DNA from: UBA1413 sp964650525
GTDB lineage: Bacteria; Bacteroidota; Bacteroidia; Bacteroidales; Prolixibacteraceae
Direction of reading: 5' to 3'
Assembly (NCBI GenBank): GCA_964650525.1
Contig: CAZYUA010000007.1
Coordinates: 62,001 to 126,000, forward strand
DNA: 64,000 nucleotides
Both the position numbers and the translations under genes were made by a program. The notes under the pieces are model-generated. The model did not search any database, was not told the DNA's origin, and saw only the letters and a list, made by a program, of their open reading frames with translations. Of this stretch, positions 34,419-43,643 are shown piece by piece. How positions within the stretch are numbered: the stretch's first letter is position 1; the number at the start of each line of letters is the position of its first letter.

Positions 34419-34522
34419 TTGTTAGTTGACTGACATTCAATTAATTAGATAATCTTTCCCGACAAAAAGTGAACAAAAAAGGTCAACTTCCCTTACGGAT
34501 TTTTTTCAAGAAAAACAATCTG

Positions 34523-34544
34523 AAACCGTGCAGGGATGCGGTTT
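34523..34544 (-). terminator. Hairpin downstream of waaA
   Basis: AAACCG pairs with CGGTTT, extended by two wobble pairs. On the minus strand the T-rich sequence GTTTTTCTTG follows after about 7 nt. It fits a terminator for waaA but is not ideal. Confidence 0.4.
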
Positions 34545-34589
34545 TTATGGAGTATTTTCCAACAGTTTGAGAGATGGAAGCGGGGACTG

Positions 34590-35822
34590 TCAGGAGAAGA
34601 TTTTATTGAGGATAATCCGGGTCGCCCCCCGATTTTGATTAACATAATCAAACGCAACACGGGAAACCTGTTCCCTCATTTTTTCATCCTCCAGGAGCCG
34701 GGAAAGTACCTGACGGAAATGACCGGAGGAGGTTACCGGAAAGGCTCCCCCTGCGCCGGTAAGCTGGCAAGCCTCCCTGAATTTCCGGTAGTTGGGTCCG
34801 AAAAACACTGGCAATCCGAAGGTTGCAGCCTCGAGGATGTTGTGGATTCCTTTTCCGAAGCCACCTCCGATATAGGCAAAACGACCGTAACGGTAAAGCG
34901 ACGAAAGGATTCCAACCGTATCCACAATCATAACATCATACTTTTCGAGGTTTTTTCCTTCGGCTTCACTAAAAAAAACGGGAGGAGTTATGAACATCCC
35001 TGCCAGCCTGTTCATAGGAACAGGCGAAACCTCATGAGGAACGATGATATATTTAAGCCTTTTTTCCTCCCGGATAACTGGCACGAGGAGCTCTTCGTCG
35101 GGTTTCCAGGTACTTCCCGCAATCAGGAGGGGTTTTCCACCCGAAAACTTATCAACAACCGGCAGAGATTGTGAACTATTTGTAATTGTTGCCACCCGGT
35201 CGAACCGGGTATCCCCTGCCACGGTGCAACAATCCAGCCCGATGCCAGCCAACAGGGCTGCCGATCCTGCATCCTGCACAAAGAGATGAGTAAACGCTTC
35301 CAATTCTTTCCTGAACCATTTTCCCCATGGCATTCCCGAAAAGAAACGCTGGTCTTTCCGGAATATTCCCGACACCAGGAAGACCGGAATTTTCTTTTCT
35401 TTGAGCTGCTCCAGGTAATGATACCAGAATTCGTACTTGACAAAAACGGCCATTTCCGGATGAATGGTTTCAATAAACCGGATTGCATTTCGCTTGGTAT
35501 CAGCAGGGAGGTAACACACAATATCGGCTAATGGATAGCTTTTCCTTATTTCATATCCGGAAGGAGAGAAAAAGGACAACACCACACTTAGTTCTGGATG
35601 CTCCTCCTTAATGGCCTCAATTAACGGCCGTCCCTGTTCGAATTCCCCCAAAGAGGCGCAATGAATCCATACATAACGGGCGGAGGGATTTGTTTGGTCA
35701 CGAAGGGTCTTCAACCCGTGTTTCCGTCCCGAGATAAACAGGGCAGCTTTACGGTTGAAGGGTGACACCAGCAGGATAACTTTATGGTAGAGAAATACCG
35801 CAATATCGTACAGAAAGGTCAT
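34590..35822 (-). CDS. waaA: 3-deoxy-D-manno-octulosonic acid (Kdo) transferase
   Basis: GT30 enzyme that adds Kdo to lipid IVA in LPS assembly at the inner-membrane cytoplasmic face. The 410-residue product has a hydrophobic N-terminal anchor, then CASLGEFEQGRPLIEAI, in which the Glu of LGEFEQG is the likely general base. The C-terminal half carries HEVSPVP and the acceptor motif GGGFGKGIHNILEAA. The frame reaches 35927, but the 35 extra residues are low-complexity and the ATG at 35822 gives the family N-terminus. Together with lptB it shows an LPS-bearing outer membrane. Confidence 0.95.
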   Translation of the reverse strand: MTFLYDIAVFLYHKVILLVSPFNRKAALFISGRKHGLKTLRDQTNPSARYVWIHCASLGEFEQGRPLIEAIKEEHPELSVVLSFFSPSGYEIRKSYPLADIVCYLPADTKRNAIRFIETIHPEMAVFVKYEFWYHYLEQLKEKKIPVFLVSGIFRKDQRFFSGMPWGKWFRKELEAFTHLFVQDAGSAALLAGIGLDCCTVAGDTRFDRVATITNSSQSLPVVDKFSGGKPLLIAGSTWKPDEELLVPVIREEKRLKYIIVPHEVSPVPMNRLAGMFITPPVFFSEAEGKNLEKYDVMIVDTVGILSSLYRYGRFAYIGGGFGKGIHNILEAATFGLPVFFGPNYRKFREACQLTGAGGAFPVTSSGHFRQVLSRLLEDEKMREQVSRVAFDYVNQNRGATRIILNKIFS

Positions 35823-36040
35823 GGCGTGTATTTTCAGGCAAATTAACGAAGAATGGTTCTTCCCGGTCCTCTCTTTCGGCTTTTTTTTCGTAACAGCAAA
35901 CATCACCGCTATCCGGTTGCAAACCATTGTTGCCGTTCTAAGGTCTGTTTTTTCCCGGGACAGGGTTGGGTTCGGAACAGACCTATTTCAGGAGGGCTGC
36001 CGGAGCATTCGTGCAAAGTCGGGTTTTGGCTCCAAAGGAT

Positions 36041-36048
36041 TATCTTTG
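36041..36048 (+). promoter_or_regulatory. Promoter -7 box (TAnnTTTG) for the U32 gene
   Basis: TATCTTTG lies 23 nt before the ATG at 36072. It is an exact consensus match; the nearest TTTG upstream is too close (12 nt) to be a normal -33 element. Confidence 0.5.
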
Positions 36049-36071
36049 CCATCTGAAAGCAGGAACAGAAA

Positions 36072-37331
36072 ATGCGGAAGATAGAAATAATGGCTCCGGT
36101 GGGTTCGTACGAATCGTTGCGGGCAGCCATCCAGGGGGGAGCCGGTTCGGTATATTTCGGGGTGGAGCATCTGAACATGAGGGCCCGCTCTGCAGCGAAT
36201 TTCACGCTTTCAGACTTGTCCCGGATCACCGGCATTGCCTCTGAGCATGGAGTGAAGACCTACCTGACACTCAACACCGAGGTCTTCGACAATGACATGG
36301 AGGCAGTACATTGCATTTTACAATCAGCGGCAGAGGCAGGTGTAAGTGCCGTTATTGCTGCCGATATCGCCGTCATCCTGGCTGCCAGGACCATGGGGCT
36401 GGAGGTTCATATTTCGACTCAGGTAAACATCACCAATTTCGAAGCGGTCAGGTTTTATGCCCGCTATGCCGAAGTGGTGGTGCTGGCCAGGGAAGTCAAC
36501 CTGGGGAGGGCCCACGAAATCGCCGACAAGATCAGGGAGCAGCAGATAACAGGTCCATCCGGCGAACTGGTGAGACTGGAAATGTTTGTCCACGGGGCTT
36601 TATGCATGTCGGTGAGCGGTAAGTGTTATCTGAGCCTTCATGAGATGAACGCATCAGCCAACCGGGGTAACTGCCTGCAGACCTGCCGCAGGGGGTACCG
36701 GGTCATTGACCTGGAAACCGAAGCAGAACTGGATATCGACCATGCATATGTGATGTCGCCCAAAGATTTAAAAACCATTCACTTTCTGAATAAAATCCTG
36801 GATGCCGGCATTTCGGTACTTAAAATTGAAGGTCGGGCCCGTTCTCCGGAATATGTCAAAACAACTGTTGAATGTTACCACGAAGCCGTTACTGCCTGGC
36901 AGGAGGGCTCTTTCACCGATGAGAAAGTCCTTGACTGGGATAAACGCCTGGCTGCCGTTTTTAACCGGGGTTTCTGGAATGGGTATTACCTGGGACAACG
37001 GCTGGGGGAATGGAGCCACCACTATGGCAGCCAGGCTACCAAACGGAAAATCTACCTGGGTAAAGCTACCAATTACTATCCCCGCATCGGGGTGGCAGAG
37101 TTCAGGCTTGAAACCGGCAGCCTCAACAGTGGGGAGGAAATCCTGATTACGGGACCTACTACCGGTGTGGTGGAAATTGTTGCAGCAGAAATCCGCACCG
37201 GGCAGGATTCCATGGCATCAGCTGCCAAAGGGGACTTTTTTACTGTCGGGGTACCCTGCAAAATCAGGAGAAATGACAAATTATTTAAGCTGGCTGATGC
37301 TAAAAGCATGAATCTGAACGTTCGTAAATAA
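36072..37331 (+). CDS. U32 family protein (TrhP/YegQ-like)
   Basis: 419 residues. U32 proteins were named as peptidases, but characterised members modify tRNA, rRNA or ubiquinone using a [4Fe-4S] cluster and prephenate chemistry. The four conserved cysteines are C178, C185, C201 and C205, with the U32 signature around EMFVHGALCMSVSGKC and NRGNCLQTC. The N-terminal barrel starts IMAPVGSYESLRAAIQGGAG. Length and the C-terminal beta domain match YegQ (TrhP), which hydroxylates U34 of tRNAs, rather than UbiU/UbiV. The exact substrate cannot be fixed from sequence. Confidence 0.85.
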   Translation: MRKIEIMAPVGSYESLRAAIQGGAGSVYFGVEHLNMRARSAANFTLSDLSRITGIASEHGVKTYLTLNTEVFDNDMEAVHCILQSAAEAGVSAVIAADIAVILAARTMGLEVHISTQVNITNFEAVRFYARYAEVVVLAREVNLGRAHEIADKIREQQITGPSGELVRLEMFVHGALCMSVSGKCYLSLHEMNASANRGNCLQTCRRGYRVIDLETEAELDIDHAYVMSPKDLKTIHFLNKILDAGISVLKIEGRARSPEYVKTTVECYHEAVTAWQEGSFTDEKVLDWDKRLAAVFNRGFWNGYYLGQRLGEWSHHYGSQATKRKIYLGKATNYYPRIGVAEFRLETGSLNSGEEILITGPTTGVVEIVAAEIRTGQDSMASAAKGDFFTVGVPCKIRRNDKLFKLADAKSMNLNVRK

Positions 37332-37382
37332 AAAATTCTTACCTTTTGCGATGAATCGAGGAGTATTTTCAAACAGACTATC

Positions 37383-38342
37383 ATGAAAAAACAATTGATT
37401 ATCAGCACGATAATAGCACTTATTTTTTTTATCCCCTCCCTGGCTGACGGACAAAACAACCTGAAAGTACGGATAGGGGGAAACGCCACCCGCTTTATGA
37501 GTGAACCCCTGGGAGCAGAAAACCATTACTTCCTGGTTGACTCATTTATTGCGAAAAACGGACCTTTTAAAGACTTTACCGATTTTTCCAGACTGGGGGC
37601 AGAGGCAGAAATCATGATGTCGCTGACCGACAAGGTGTGGCTTGGGCTCGAAGTCGGGATGAGCAACCTTTACGGCGAAAACGACAAACCCTCAACGTTC
37701 AATTTTCAGTATACCGAATATCTGGAACTGATGACAGAGGACACCTTTACCAATATTCTTACCAGGAACATTACCAATTATCCTTTAAAGTATACAACCT
37801 CCCTGATCCATCTCCTGGGGACTTTCAGGCTCTATCCACTGCCTGAAGGCAGTTTCCGGCCTTTTATCAAATTCAGCGCCGGGGTTTCCCTGATCTCCAC
37901 CGAACTGGCTTTAAAGTTTCCCCAGCTTTGGTATGACAATGTCGCCTCGAATTCAGCCAATCCGGATGAAATACCCCTCGATCCGGTTTTATTTTCCAGG
38001 GGTAATAACTCAGAAAAGGGGGTTTTCCCGGCCTTTACCGCAGGTGCCGGTGTGGGTTTTGAATTCCAGATTACTCCGAAAATTGCTGCGTATGCCGATG
38101 CCAACCTGATGATGATCAATGCCGACATTGTGGATGGAAAACCCAACTGGGATTACAACTCCACCAGCGGAATGCTTACCCACTTCAACACCCGGGGAAA
38201 CACGCGGAAGATCGGGTTTGGTCTTGTTTACACGATCGGGGAGAATATGCCCATCCTGGGAACAGGCCGAAGCAGTGGAAAGGGTGGCGGGCGGTCAGGA
38301 CGGGAACATCCCTACCTGCCTTTTTACAAAATAATCAATTAG
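37383..38342 (+). CDS. Outer-membrane beta-barrel protein of unknown function
   Basis: 319 residues with a signal peptide (hydrophobic core IIALIFFIPSLA, cleavage near DGQ). The mature part shows alternating amphipathic strands typical of small outer-membrane barrels (porin-family type), for example the run around FRLYPLPEGSFRPFIKFSAGVSL and GAGVGFEFQITPKIAAYADANLM. It ends in a Pro-Phe-Tyr-rich tail. I cannot name the family beyond that. It lies 51 nt after the U32 gene and may share its transcript, though a TACCTTTTG (one base off consensus) precedes it. Confidence 0.65.
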   Translation: MKKQLIISTIIALIFFIPSLADGQNNLKVRIGGNATRFMSEPLGAENHYFLVDSFIAKNGPFKDFTDFSRLGAEAEIMMSLTDKVWLGLEVGMSNLYGENDKPSTFNFQYTEYLELMTEDTFTNILTRNITNYPLKYTTSLIHLLGTFRLYPLPEGSFRPFIKFSAGVSLISTELALKFPQLWYDNVASNSANPDEIPLDPVLFSRGNNSEKGVFPAFTAGAGVGFEFQITPKIAAYADANLMMINADIVDGKPNWDYNSTSGMLTHFNTRGNTRKIGFGLVYTIGENMPILGTGRSSGKGGGRSGREHPYLPFYKIIN

Positions 38343-38373
38343 CCTGATGAAAGGCTGTCCGTAACTTCAGACG

Positions 38374-39114
38374 TCAGGGTTTTTCTGTGCTTCTCACGTT
38401 TCCGGATTGTTCGCGGTACCACGCTTCAGCAACCCCCGCATAGGAGTAACATTGATCCGGTTTCAGAACTGTGGTATAAAACATCCGCTCCTCCATCCAT
38501 TGCCTGATGCGGGCTTCACCCGCGGTAAAACCTCCGTTATAGGCAGCCGCAAAAAACCGGATTTTCCCGGCAGGTTCATTCCATTTCAGATAGCGATACT
38601 TTGCTTCCAAAATCCTTATTAAGCCCAGAACATAAACAAACTGCCTTTCCGGTTCTTCCATATCACTGATGATCAGGGCTCTTGCCTCCTCCCCGTTGAG
38701 TGAAAAAAATTTCTGCCGGAAATGGTTTTTCAGCTCCCGGTCTCCCCTTTTTAGAAGCAGGTTGACAACGGTACCGGCACACGAGGGTTTCATCTGGAAC
38801 ACTCCGATTGAAAAATCAGCAAATTCGCTTCCTTTGTATCTGTACAAGGATTTCAACAAGGTGACTTCGATTTTGTTGCGGACGGCCGAAAAACGGACGA
38901 CTTCGGGAAAAACTACCGACGCTGCCAGCTCATAATCCACCCGGTAGTCCGAACAAAGGTTCCGCATCCAGGATTCGTTTTCCTTCATGAATTGCCTTGC
39001 CTCGTTCCAGTTTTTACCGAAGAGTACAGAATAGGTAATCTCCTGCGAAACAAGGGTCGCGGGCGGGAAAATGGCAAAAAATATCAGTAAAATCCTGACC
39101 ACGAAATCAGCCAT
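38374..39114 (-). CDS. Lysozyme-like (SLT-type) exported protein
   Basis: 246 residues with a signal peptide (to about LVSQE). The order of motifs matches soluble lytic transglycosylases: a Glu (E71 in VVFPEVVRFS) in the catalytic position, then GVFQMKPS (normally GLxQIxP), and AAAYNGG (normally AYNAG). This suggests a peptidoglycan-cleaving or -binding lysozyme-like domain, but the overall similarity is weak. It is convergent with the barrel-protein gene and the last of a minus-strand series beginning at 42218, with gaps of about 15-65 nt. Confidence 0.6.
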   Translation of the reverse strand: MADFVVRILLIFFAIFPPATLVSQEITYSVLFGKNWNEARQFMKENESWMRNLCSDYRVDYELAASVVFPEVVRFSAVRNKIEVTLLKSLYRYKGSEFADFSIGVFQMKPSCAGTVVNLLLKRGDRELKNHFRQKFFSLNGEEARALIISDMEEPERQFVYVLGLIRILEAKYRYLKWNEPAGKIRFFAAAYNGGFTAGEARIRQWMEERMFYTTVLKPDQCYSYAGVAEAWYREQSGNVRSTEKP

Positions 39115-39129
39115 GGTGGTCGGATCTTG

Positions 39130-40194
39130 TCAAAAGGGAACCATTGCCTGCATGATGGCATTGTTCACGGGCGAAAAGTAGAGATAATTCAGGAATTCCC
39201 CGGTTCCTGACTTACTCCTGAAGGGTGAAAACAATTGGTTCAATTTCCTGGTACCGTTGATTACCAGCAATCCGTCCGAGTAAACAGCATACCGCTTGTT
39301 GTCTGAACTGAGCCAAATGTTGCCATTTTCCACCTGCGTTTGATAGACATCCCAAGTAAACAGGATGTTGCCGGCAAGATCGGATATTTTGTCCATTCCC
39401 ACCCAAACGATCCCATCGTATTTAACAGTCGACGAAAGAACAGATCCGGACGGAACCTGCATAAGGGCACCTTCAACATTGGTAACCAGCTTGGGAAGGA
39501 CATCTATCCGGCTCATTTTCTGGGTCTCTTCTATTATCTGGCTTTGGTATTGCATGGCTATCTGCATTTTTTCCTGATCGGTTTTGGCATTTTCGATCTT
39601 TTTGGCTATGCTTTCCATTTCGTTACCCATTTTGGGCTCATCCATCGAAATGGTGGCAGCAAACTGGGTGCCCGAATCGTTGATCACCATGGAGAGGATC
39701 GATGCAAAGGGTCCGTAACTTTTCCCTCCGAACCGGATGGTATAGCCATCCCCGGTTTTTTGAACAGATTCAGGATACAACAAAGCAAAATCAGCCGCAT
39801 CTTCCGGTGAGTTGGCAACGTGCAAAAATCGCTGCACCTCCGGGTCCTCTTCGCCAAAGGGTCCTTCAGGCGAAGGGCTGTTTTTCTTTTTAAGGAAGTA
39901 TTTTCCTGTATCTTTACTTAAAAGCAGAATATCTCCCTGGTAAATCCAGGTCCTGATTTCATTCCTGGCGACCTTAAATCCTTTATCAAATTCAAAGACC
40001 CTGACGGCATCATCGGTGGCACAGTCGGGATCCTGACCGGACGCTCCGGTGTCCTGACTGCCTGAATCAACACCCAATGCCTTGTCGACAATTTTATTTT
40101 TCACCTTGTTCATCAATCCCCCCAATTGCCCCCGGGCCGGCAAGGCCATGGAAAATCCCAACATCAGGACCAGCAACCATCTTATATTTTTCAT
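39130..40194 (-). CDS. Exported protein of unknown function
   Basis: 354 residues with a signal peptide (cleavage near ARGQ). A short amphipathic stretch, LGGLMNKVKNKIVDKALG, follows the signal, much as in the OmpA-family protein of the same gene group. The rest is rich in aromatic and Asp/Asn residues, with strand repeats such as IWVGMDKISDLAGN and IWLSSDNKRYAVYSDGLLVI that recall a propeller or WD-like repeat. I do not recognise a family. It is in the same orientation as the lipoprotein and OmpA-family genes upstream, with gaps of 65 and 3 nt in that series. Confidence 0.5.
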   Translation of the reverse strand: MKNIRWLLVLMLGFSMALPARGQLGGLMNKVKNKIVDKALGVDSGSQDTGASGQDPDCATDDAVRVFEFDKGFKVARNEIRTWIYQGDILLLSKDTGKYFLKKKNSPSPEGPFGEEDPEVQRFLHVANSPEDAADFALLYPESVQKTGDGYTIRFGGKSYGPFASILSMVINDSGTQFAATISMDEPKMGNEMESIAKKIENAKTDQEKMQIAMQYQSQIIEETQKMSRIDVLPKLVTNVEGALMQVPSGSVLSSTVKYDGIVWVGMDKISDLAGNILFTWDVYQTQVENGNIWLSSDNKRYAVYSDGLLVINGTRKLNQLFSPFRSKSGTGEFLNYLYFSPVNNAIMQAMVPF

Positions 40195-40259
40195 AATCCT
40201 TCCTTATTTAAATTGAATCTAATTAATGTGAATACAACAGAATCAACCCAAGACCTGAT

Positions 40260-40907
40260 TTACTCCGGTTTTGGAAAACCAGGACCGGGTCCTTCAAAAG
40301 TGATATCGGAGGGTATTTCAAAACGGATTTCAGGAATTCCTGGGTTTTCCTTCACGGACACTGCCTCCATCGAGATTCTGGATGTTCCCATATCCACATC
40401 CATTTTCAGGGGTATTCCCTGCCAAACCCAGTAAGACCCCTTCATGTTCAGCGAGTTGTCCTCAACAGCATACTTAATACACGACCGGCCCAGGACGGTT
40501 TCTTCACCCATTTCCTGCATGTTCATTTTTCGGCGAACCTCTTCGGTCAGGTTTTTGAAATCGATATTGCCGGGTCCGGCATCTTCGCTCATTTTGAAGC
40601 CGCTCGTTTTTTCAGGATCGAAGTTATAGGTTATTCCCTCTCTTGTAACGGTACAGGTGCGCGCCTTCATCCCCATGATTTCCATGTTTGTTTCCGTGGC
40701 GGTCCGGGCACCGAATCCGTCGAAGTAAAGGGTCTGGACGGCATCGAAACCCATCACATTGGTTTTGTACTCTACAATGCCCGACTCAATGGCAAATTTT
40801 CCCTTTACTTCCCGGGTAGAATCACTTGTCGTTTCCTGGGTTCCGGGTTTACGGTTGCAGGAAACAAATACCACAACCACCAAGGCTGCGACGAACCATC
40901 TTCTCAT
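40260..40907 (-). CDS. Lipoprotein of unknown function (DUF4412-like)
   Basis: 215 residues with a lipoprotein signal (lipid Cys in VVFVSC). The mature part has a two-lobed beta pattern with GFDAVQTLYFDGFGA and an acid-rich middle, then GRSCIKYAVEDNSLNMKGSYWVWQGIPLKM. This resembles DUF4412-type proteins that I have seen near OmpA-family genes, but I cannot confirm it. It starts 3 nt after the OmpA-family gene ends, so the two are coupled. Confidence 0.5.
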   Translation of the reverse strand: MRRWFVAALVVVVFVSCNRKPGTQETTSDSTREVKGKFAIESGIVEYKTNVMGFDAVQTLYFDGFGARTATETNMEIMGMKARTCTVTREGITYNFDPEKTSGFKMSEDAGPGNIDFKNLTEEVRRKMNMQEMGEETVLGRSCIKYAVEDNSLNMKGSYWVWQGIPLKMDVDMGTSRISMEAVSVKENPGIPEIRFEIPSDITFEGPGPGFPKPE

Positions 40908-40910
40908 ACC

Positions 40911-42218
40911 TTATTGTTTTATAAATTCGACTCTCCGGTTAAGTGCTTTATTGGCAGGGGTATCGTTGGGGGCCACAGGCTGGCTCTCACCCATGCCGTC
41001 GGTTAACAGCCGGTCGCCCTTGACGGCGAACGATTTTACCAACTCGGCTTTTACCGAAGCAGCACGGCGTTTTGAAAGATCAAGGTTGGCGGCATCCTGC
41101 CCGTCAGCATCGGTATGTCCGACGATTTTCACCTTCACATCGGGCACCTCGTTCAGAATCTTGGCAATGTCATTCAGCGTGCCGTATGATTCGGGTTTTA
41201 CCACATCCTTGTTCACATCGAAATATATACCATACGTAACGAGTTTGCCTTCGGTGAGCAGCTTGTTGCGGGTATCGGGCGAAGCGGTGGTGATTTTTAT
41301 ATTGCTGACATAGGAAGCGCAGGAAGCCCCCCTGTAAAGTATGAATCCAAACCGGGTAAACTTACTGCCTTCATACAGGTGGGTAGGCATATCCAGCACC
41401 TTGGACCCTTTGTGGTATATGCGCACGCGCCGGTTTTGCACCCAGATGATGACATGGTTGACCTTTTCTTCTTCAACAGGATTCAATGAGGAATTTCCGG
41501 TAATCCGGGGGCTTCCGGCTTTTATTCCATGCGATTGCCAGTGGTTTTTGGCAACATTTACAATCAGTCCTGCATTACACGAATAGGGATCACTCATCTC
41601 ATTGAAACTGTTTTCTCCATACATGGCCACGCCAACAGCAATACTGCCCCCTGCTTTCTTGGGGACTACATCAAATTCCACGATAAAATTCTTGGGGAAA
41701 TCTACCTGTTTCAGAAACCACCAGTTTCCTTCCGTGGAATTCAGGTTCATCCAGTTTCCGGGGGCTACGCTTAAGGTGTTGATTTCTCCCGACTGATTGG
41801 TCGTCCAGAGCGCGGGGAAATCACCCACGGCATCCTGGCTGAAGTCTTCATAAAGCAAAACCTTATCACCTGGGACAAAATCATAATTCGAGTAGGACTG
41901 CAAAGCAGCTTGGTTTTGCTTGGCTGCAGGTGTTTCTGCACCCGACACCTTGCCGGCATCAGGTTCTTGCTCCGTTTGGCCCTGTCCTGCGGGGTTTTCC
42001 TGGCTTTCTCCTGCCGCATCTTTTTTCTTGAAAACACCCTTAACCCCCTGCTCAATCTTGTCGAGCCCCTTATCAATAGCCTGATCTGCTTTTGAGTTCG
42101 CACGGTTGTTGGTCTGATTCCCGATTTTTTTCTTCAAATCGACCTTGATCTGACTGTTCCCGTCAAAAACAAGACAGGTTAACACAAGGATCATCAAATA
42201 CTTCAGAATTGTTTTCAC
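40911..42218 (-). CDS. OmpA-family peptidoglycan-binding outer-membrane protein
   Basis: 435 residues with a signal peptide and a low-complexity Gln/Asn/Lys-rich linker (about 25-100). A beta-sandwich (ConA-like) region follows at about 120-320, and the C-terminus is a canonical OmpA domain. The OmpA domain carries YFDVNKDVVKPES, GHTDADG and the peptidoglycan-contact helix LDLSKRRAASV, and ends NRRVEF. It should tether the outer membrane to peptidoglycan; the sandwich domain may bind a surface ligand. It heads a three- or four-gene minus-strand group (40911, 40260, 39130, 38374). Confidence 0.85.
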   Translation of the reverse strand: MKTILKYLMILVLTCLVFDGNSQIKVDLKKKIGNQTNNRANSKADQAIDKGLDKIEQGVKGVFKKKDAAGESQENPAGQGQTEQEPDAGKVSGAETPAAKQNQAALQSYSNYDFVPGDKVLLYEDFSQDAVGDFPALWTTNQSGEINTLSVAPGNWMNLNSTEGNWWFLKQVDFPKNFIVEFDVVPKKAGGSIAVGVAMYGENSFNEMSDPYSCNAGLIVNVAKNHWQSHGIKAGSPRITGNSSLNPVEEEKVNHVIIWVQNRRVRIYHKGSKVLDMPTHLYEGSKFTRFGFILYRGASCASYVSNIKITTASPDTRNKLLTEGKLVTYGIYFDVNKDVVKPESYGTLNDIAKILNEVPDVKVKIVGHTDADGQDAANLDLSKRRAASVKAELVKSFAVKGDRLLTDGMGESQPVAPNDTPANKALNRRVEFIKQ

Positions 42219-42643
42219 TTGTGAAACATTTAAGTTAATAAATACTTGTCAATTTACATTATTCTGAGAAGAAACACTTTGTTATCATGGCCCGCAGAAC
42301 TCATCCCGATAAACCGGGACCCTATTCATTAGTTCCACAATTACACTATTCTATTAAAATTTTGAAATACAAATAATTCCCTAAAGACAATTGTGACGGT
42401 TTCACCCGTTTCAGACGAGAACCTTATTTCTTGAATGAAGACCTTTTCGCCAGGTATTAAAAATAAAAGTACAATTAATATTTGCAGAAATAAAAGATTC
42501 GATAAAAAAACCAGTTCCTGTGTTTCAATATCTGTGCCAGAATCAGCTTTCGGAAAAAGATTCTCCCCGAAGTGCAGGAATCAAATTATTTGTGCCGACT
42601 CATGGTTTGCAGGGCTGGCAGCAGGGACCCCGGAAAAATCCGT
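42219..42643. other. Gene-free gap between the OmpA-family and aldo-keto reductase genes (425 bp)
   Basis: Low-GC stretch with no promoter box that matches TAnnTTTG on the minus strand. A 5-bp hairpin TCCCG/CGGGA with a 6-nt loop lies at 42304-42319 and could terminate the upstream sugar cassette. A plus-strand frame at 42435-42665 is likely chance. I see nothing else. Confidence 0.5.
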
Positions 42644-43633
42644 TTACTCCTGTTTCAGGATATGATCGATGGTTTCCAGTTCTGAGTCAGAGAACAATGT
42701 GTTCTGCAGGGTTTTTACGTTGGTTTCGATTTGTTCCGTTGAACTGGCGCCAATCAGTACGGAAGAGATTCTGGGGTCTTTGAGTACCCATGCCAGAGCC
42801 ATTTGGGCGAGTGATTGTTGCCGTTCCGAGGCCACCATGTTGAGTTTTCTGATTTTGTCAATGGCCTGTGAGACCTGGTGGGGTTTGAGAAATCCCCATG
42901 ATTTGGCAGCACGGGATCCTTCAGGGATTCCCTTGAGGTAACGGTCGGTCAGGAGTCCCTGAGCCAGGGGGGAAAACGGAATACATCCGATGCCTTCATT
43001 TTCGAGCACGTCCAGCAGTCCGTTTTCCACCCATCTTTCAAACAAGGAGTATTTAGGCTGGTGGATAAGGCAGGGAGTGCCCATTTCGCGCAGGATCGCA
43101 GCAGCTTTCCTGGTCATGTCGGCCGGATAATTCGAGATACCTGCATACATGGCTTTACCGGATCTTACGGCATAATCAAGGGCACTCATGGTCTCTTCGA
43201 GGGGTGTTTCCGGGTCTGGCCGATGCGAATAGAAGATATCCACATACGCCAGTCCCAAACGCTTCAGGCTCTGGTTAAGGCTTGCAATCAGGTATTTACG
43301 GCTTCCCCATTCTCCGTAGGGTCCCGGCCACATCCAATACCCGGCCTTGGTAGAAATGACCAATTCATCCCGGTGAGGAAGGAGATCCTGTTTCAGAATT
43401 TTTCCGAAGTTTTCCTCAGCAGAACCGGCGGGGGGTCCATAATTGTTGGCCAGGTCGAAATGGGTGATGCCCAGATCGAAAGCGCGGCGTACCATCGTGC
43501 GTCCATTTTCAAAACAATCCACACCACCGAAATTATGCCACAACCCCAGGGATATACGCGGGAGTTTGAGGCCCCTGTTTCCGCAACGGGAGTAGGGCAT
43601 GGAAGTATAACGGTTTTCGTCAGGGAGGTACAT
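42644..43633 (-). CDS. Aldo/keto reductase (YghZ-like)
   Basis: 329-residue cytoplasmic NAD(P)H-dependent reductase. The AKR tetrad is in place: Asp in FDLANNYG with Tyr shortly after, Lys in ISTKAGY, and His in FYSHRPD. The MWPGPYGEWGS insertion is typical of the YghZ (L-glyceraldehyde 3-phosphate reductase) subgroup; the true substrate is unknown. It is the last of three genes on the minus strand with a sugar isomerase and a Gfo/Idh/MocA oxidoreductase (gaps 10 and 96 nt), so it probably handles a sugar-derived carbonyl. Confidence 0.88.
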   Translation of the reverse strand: MYLPDENRYTSMPYSRCGNRGLKLPRISLGLWHNFGGVDCFENGRTMVRRAFDLGITHFDLANNYGPPAGSAEENFGKILKQDLLPHRDELVISTKAGYWMWPGPYGEWGSRKYLIASLNQSLKRLGLAYVDIFYSHRPDPETPLEETMSALDYAVRSGKAMYAGISNYPADMTRKAAAILREMGTPCLIHQPKYSLFERWVENGLLDVLENEGIGCIPFSPLAQGLLTDRYLKGIPEGSRAAKSWGFLKPHQVSQAIDKIRKLNMVASERQQSLAQMALAWVLKDPRISSVLIGASSTEQIETNVKTLQNTLFSDSELETIDHILKQE

Positions 43634-43643
43634 GCTTCAGCAA

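Larger units (their letters stand above)
34244..34589. other. Gene-free gap between nrdJ and waaA (346 bp)
   Basis: AT-rich stretch with no open frame I trust. It holds three things. First, a 21-bp inverted repeat at 34398-34418 (9-bp arms, 3-nt centre) with a near-consensus -7 sequence just downstream on the nrdJ strand. Second, a stem-loop at 34523-34544 that fits a waaA terminator. Third, tracts of A and T. No cobalamin riboswitch elements were recognised. Confidence 0.6.

Noticed and set aside
42435..42665. 76-codon plus-strand frame before the aldo/keto reductase end
   Set aside because: It overlaps the 3' end of a sure gene on the other strand, has no promoter or signal, and its composition is low-complexity.
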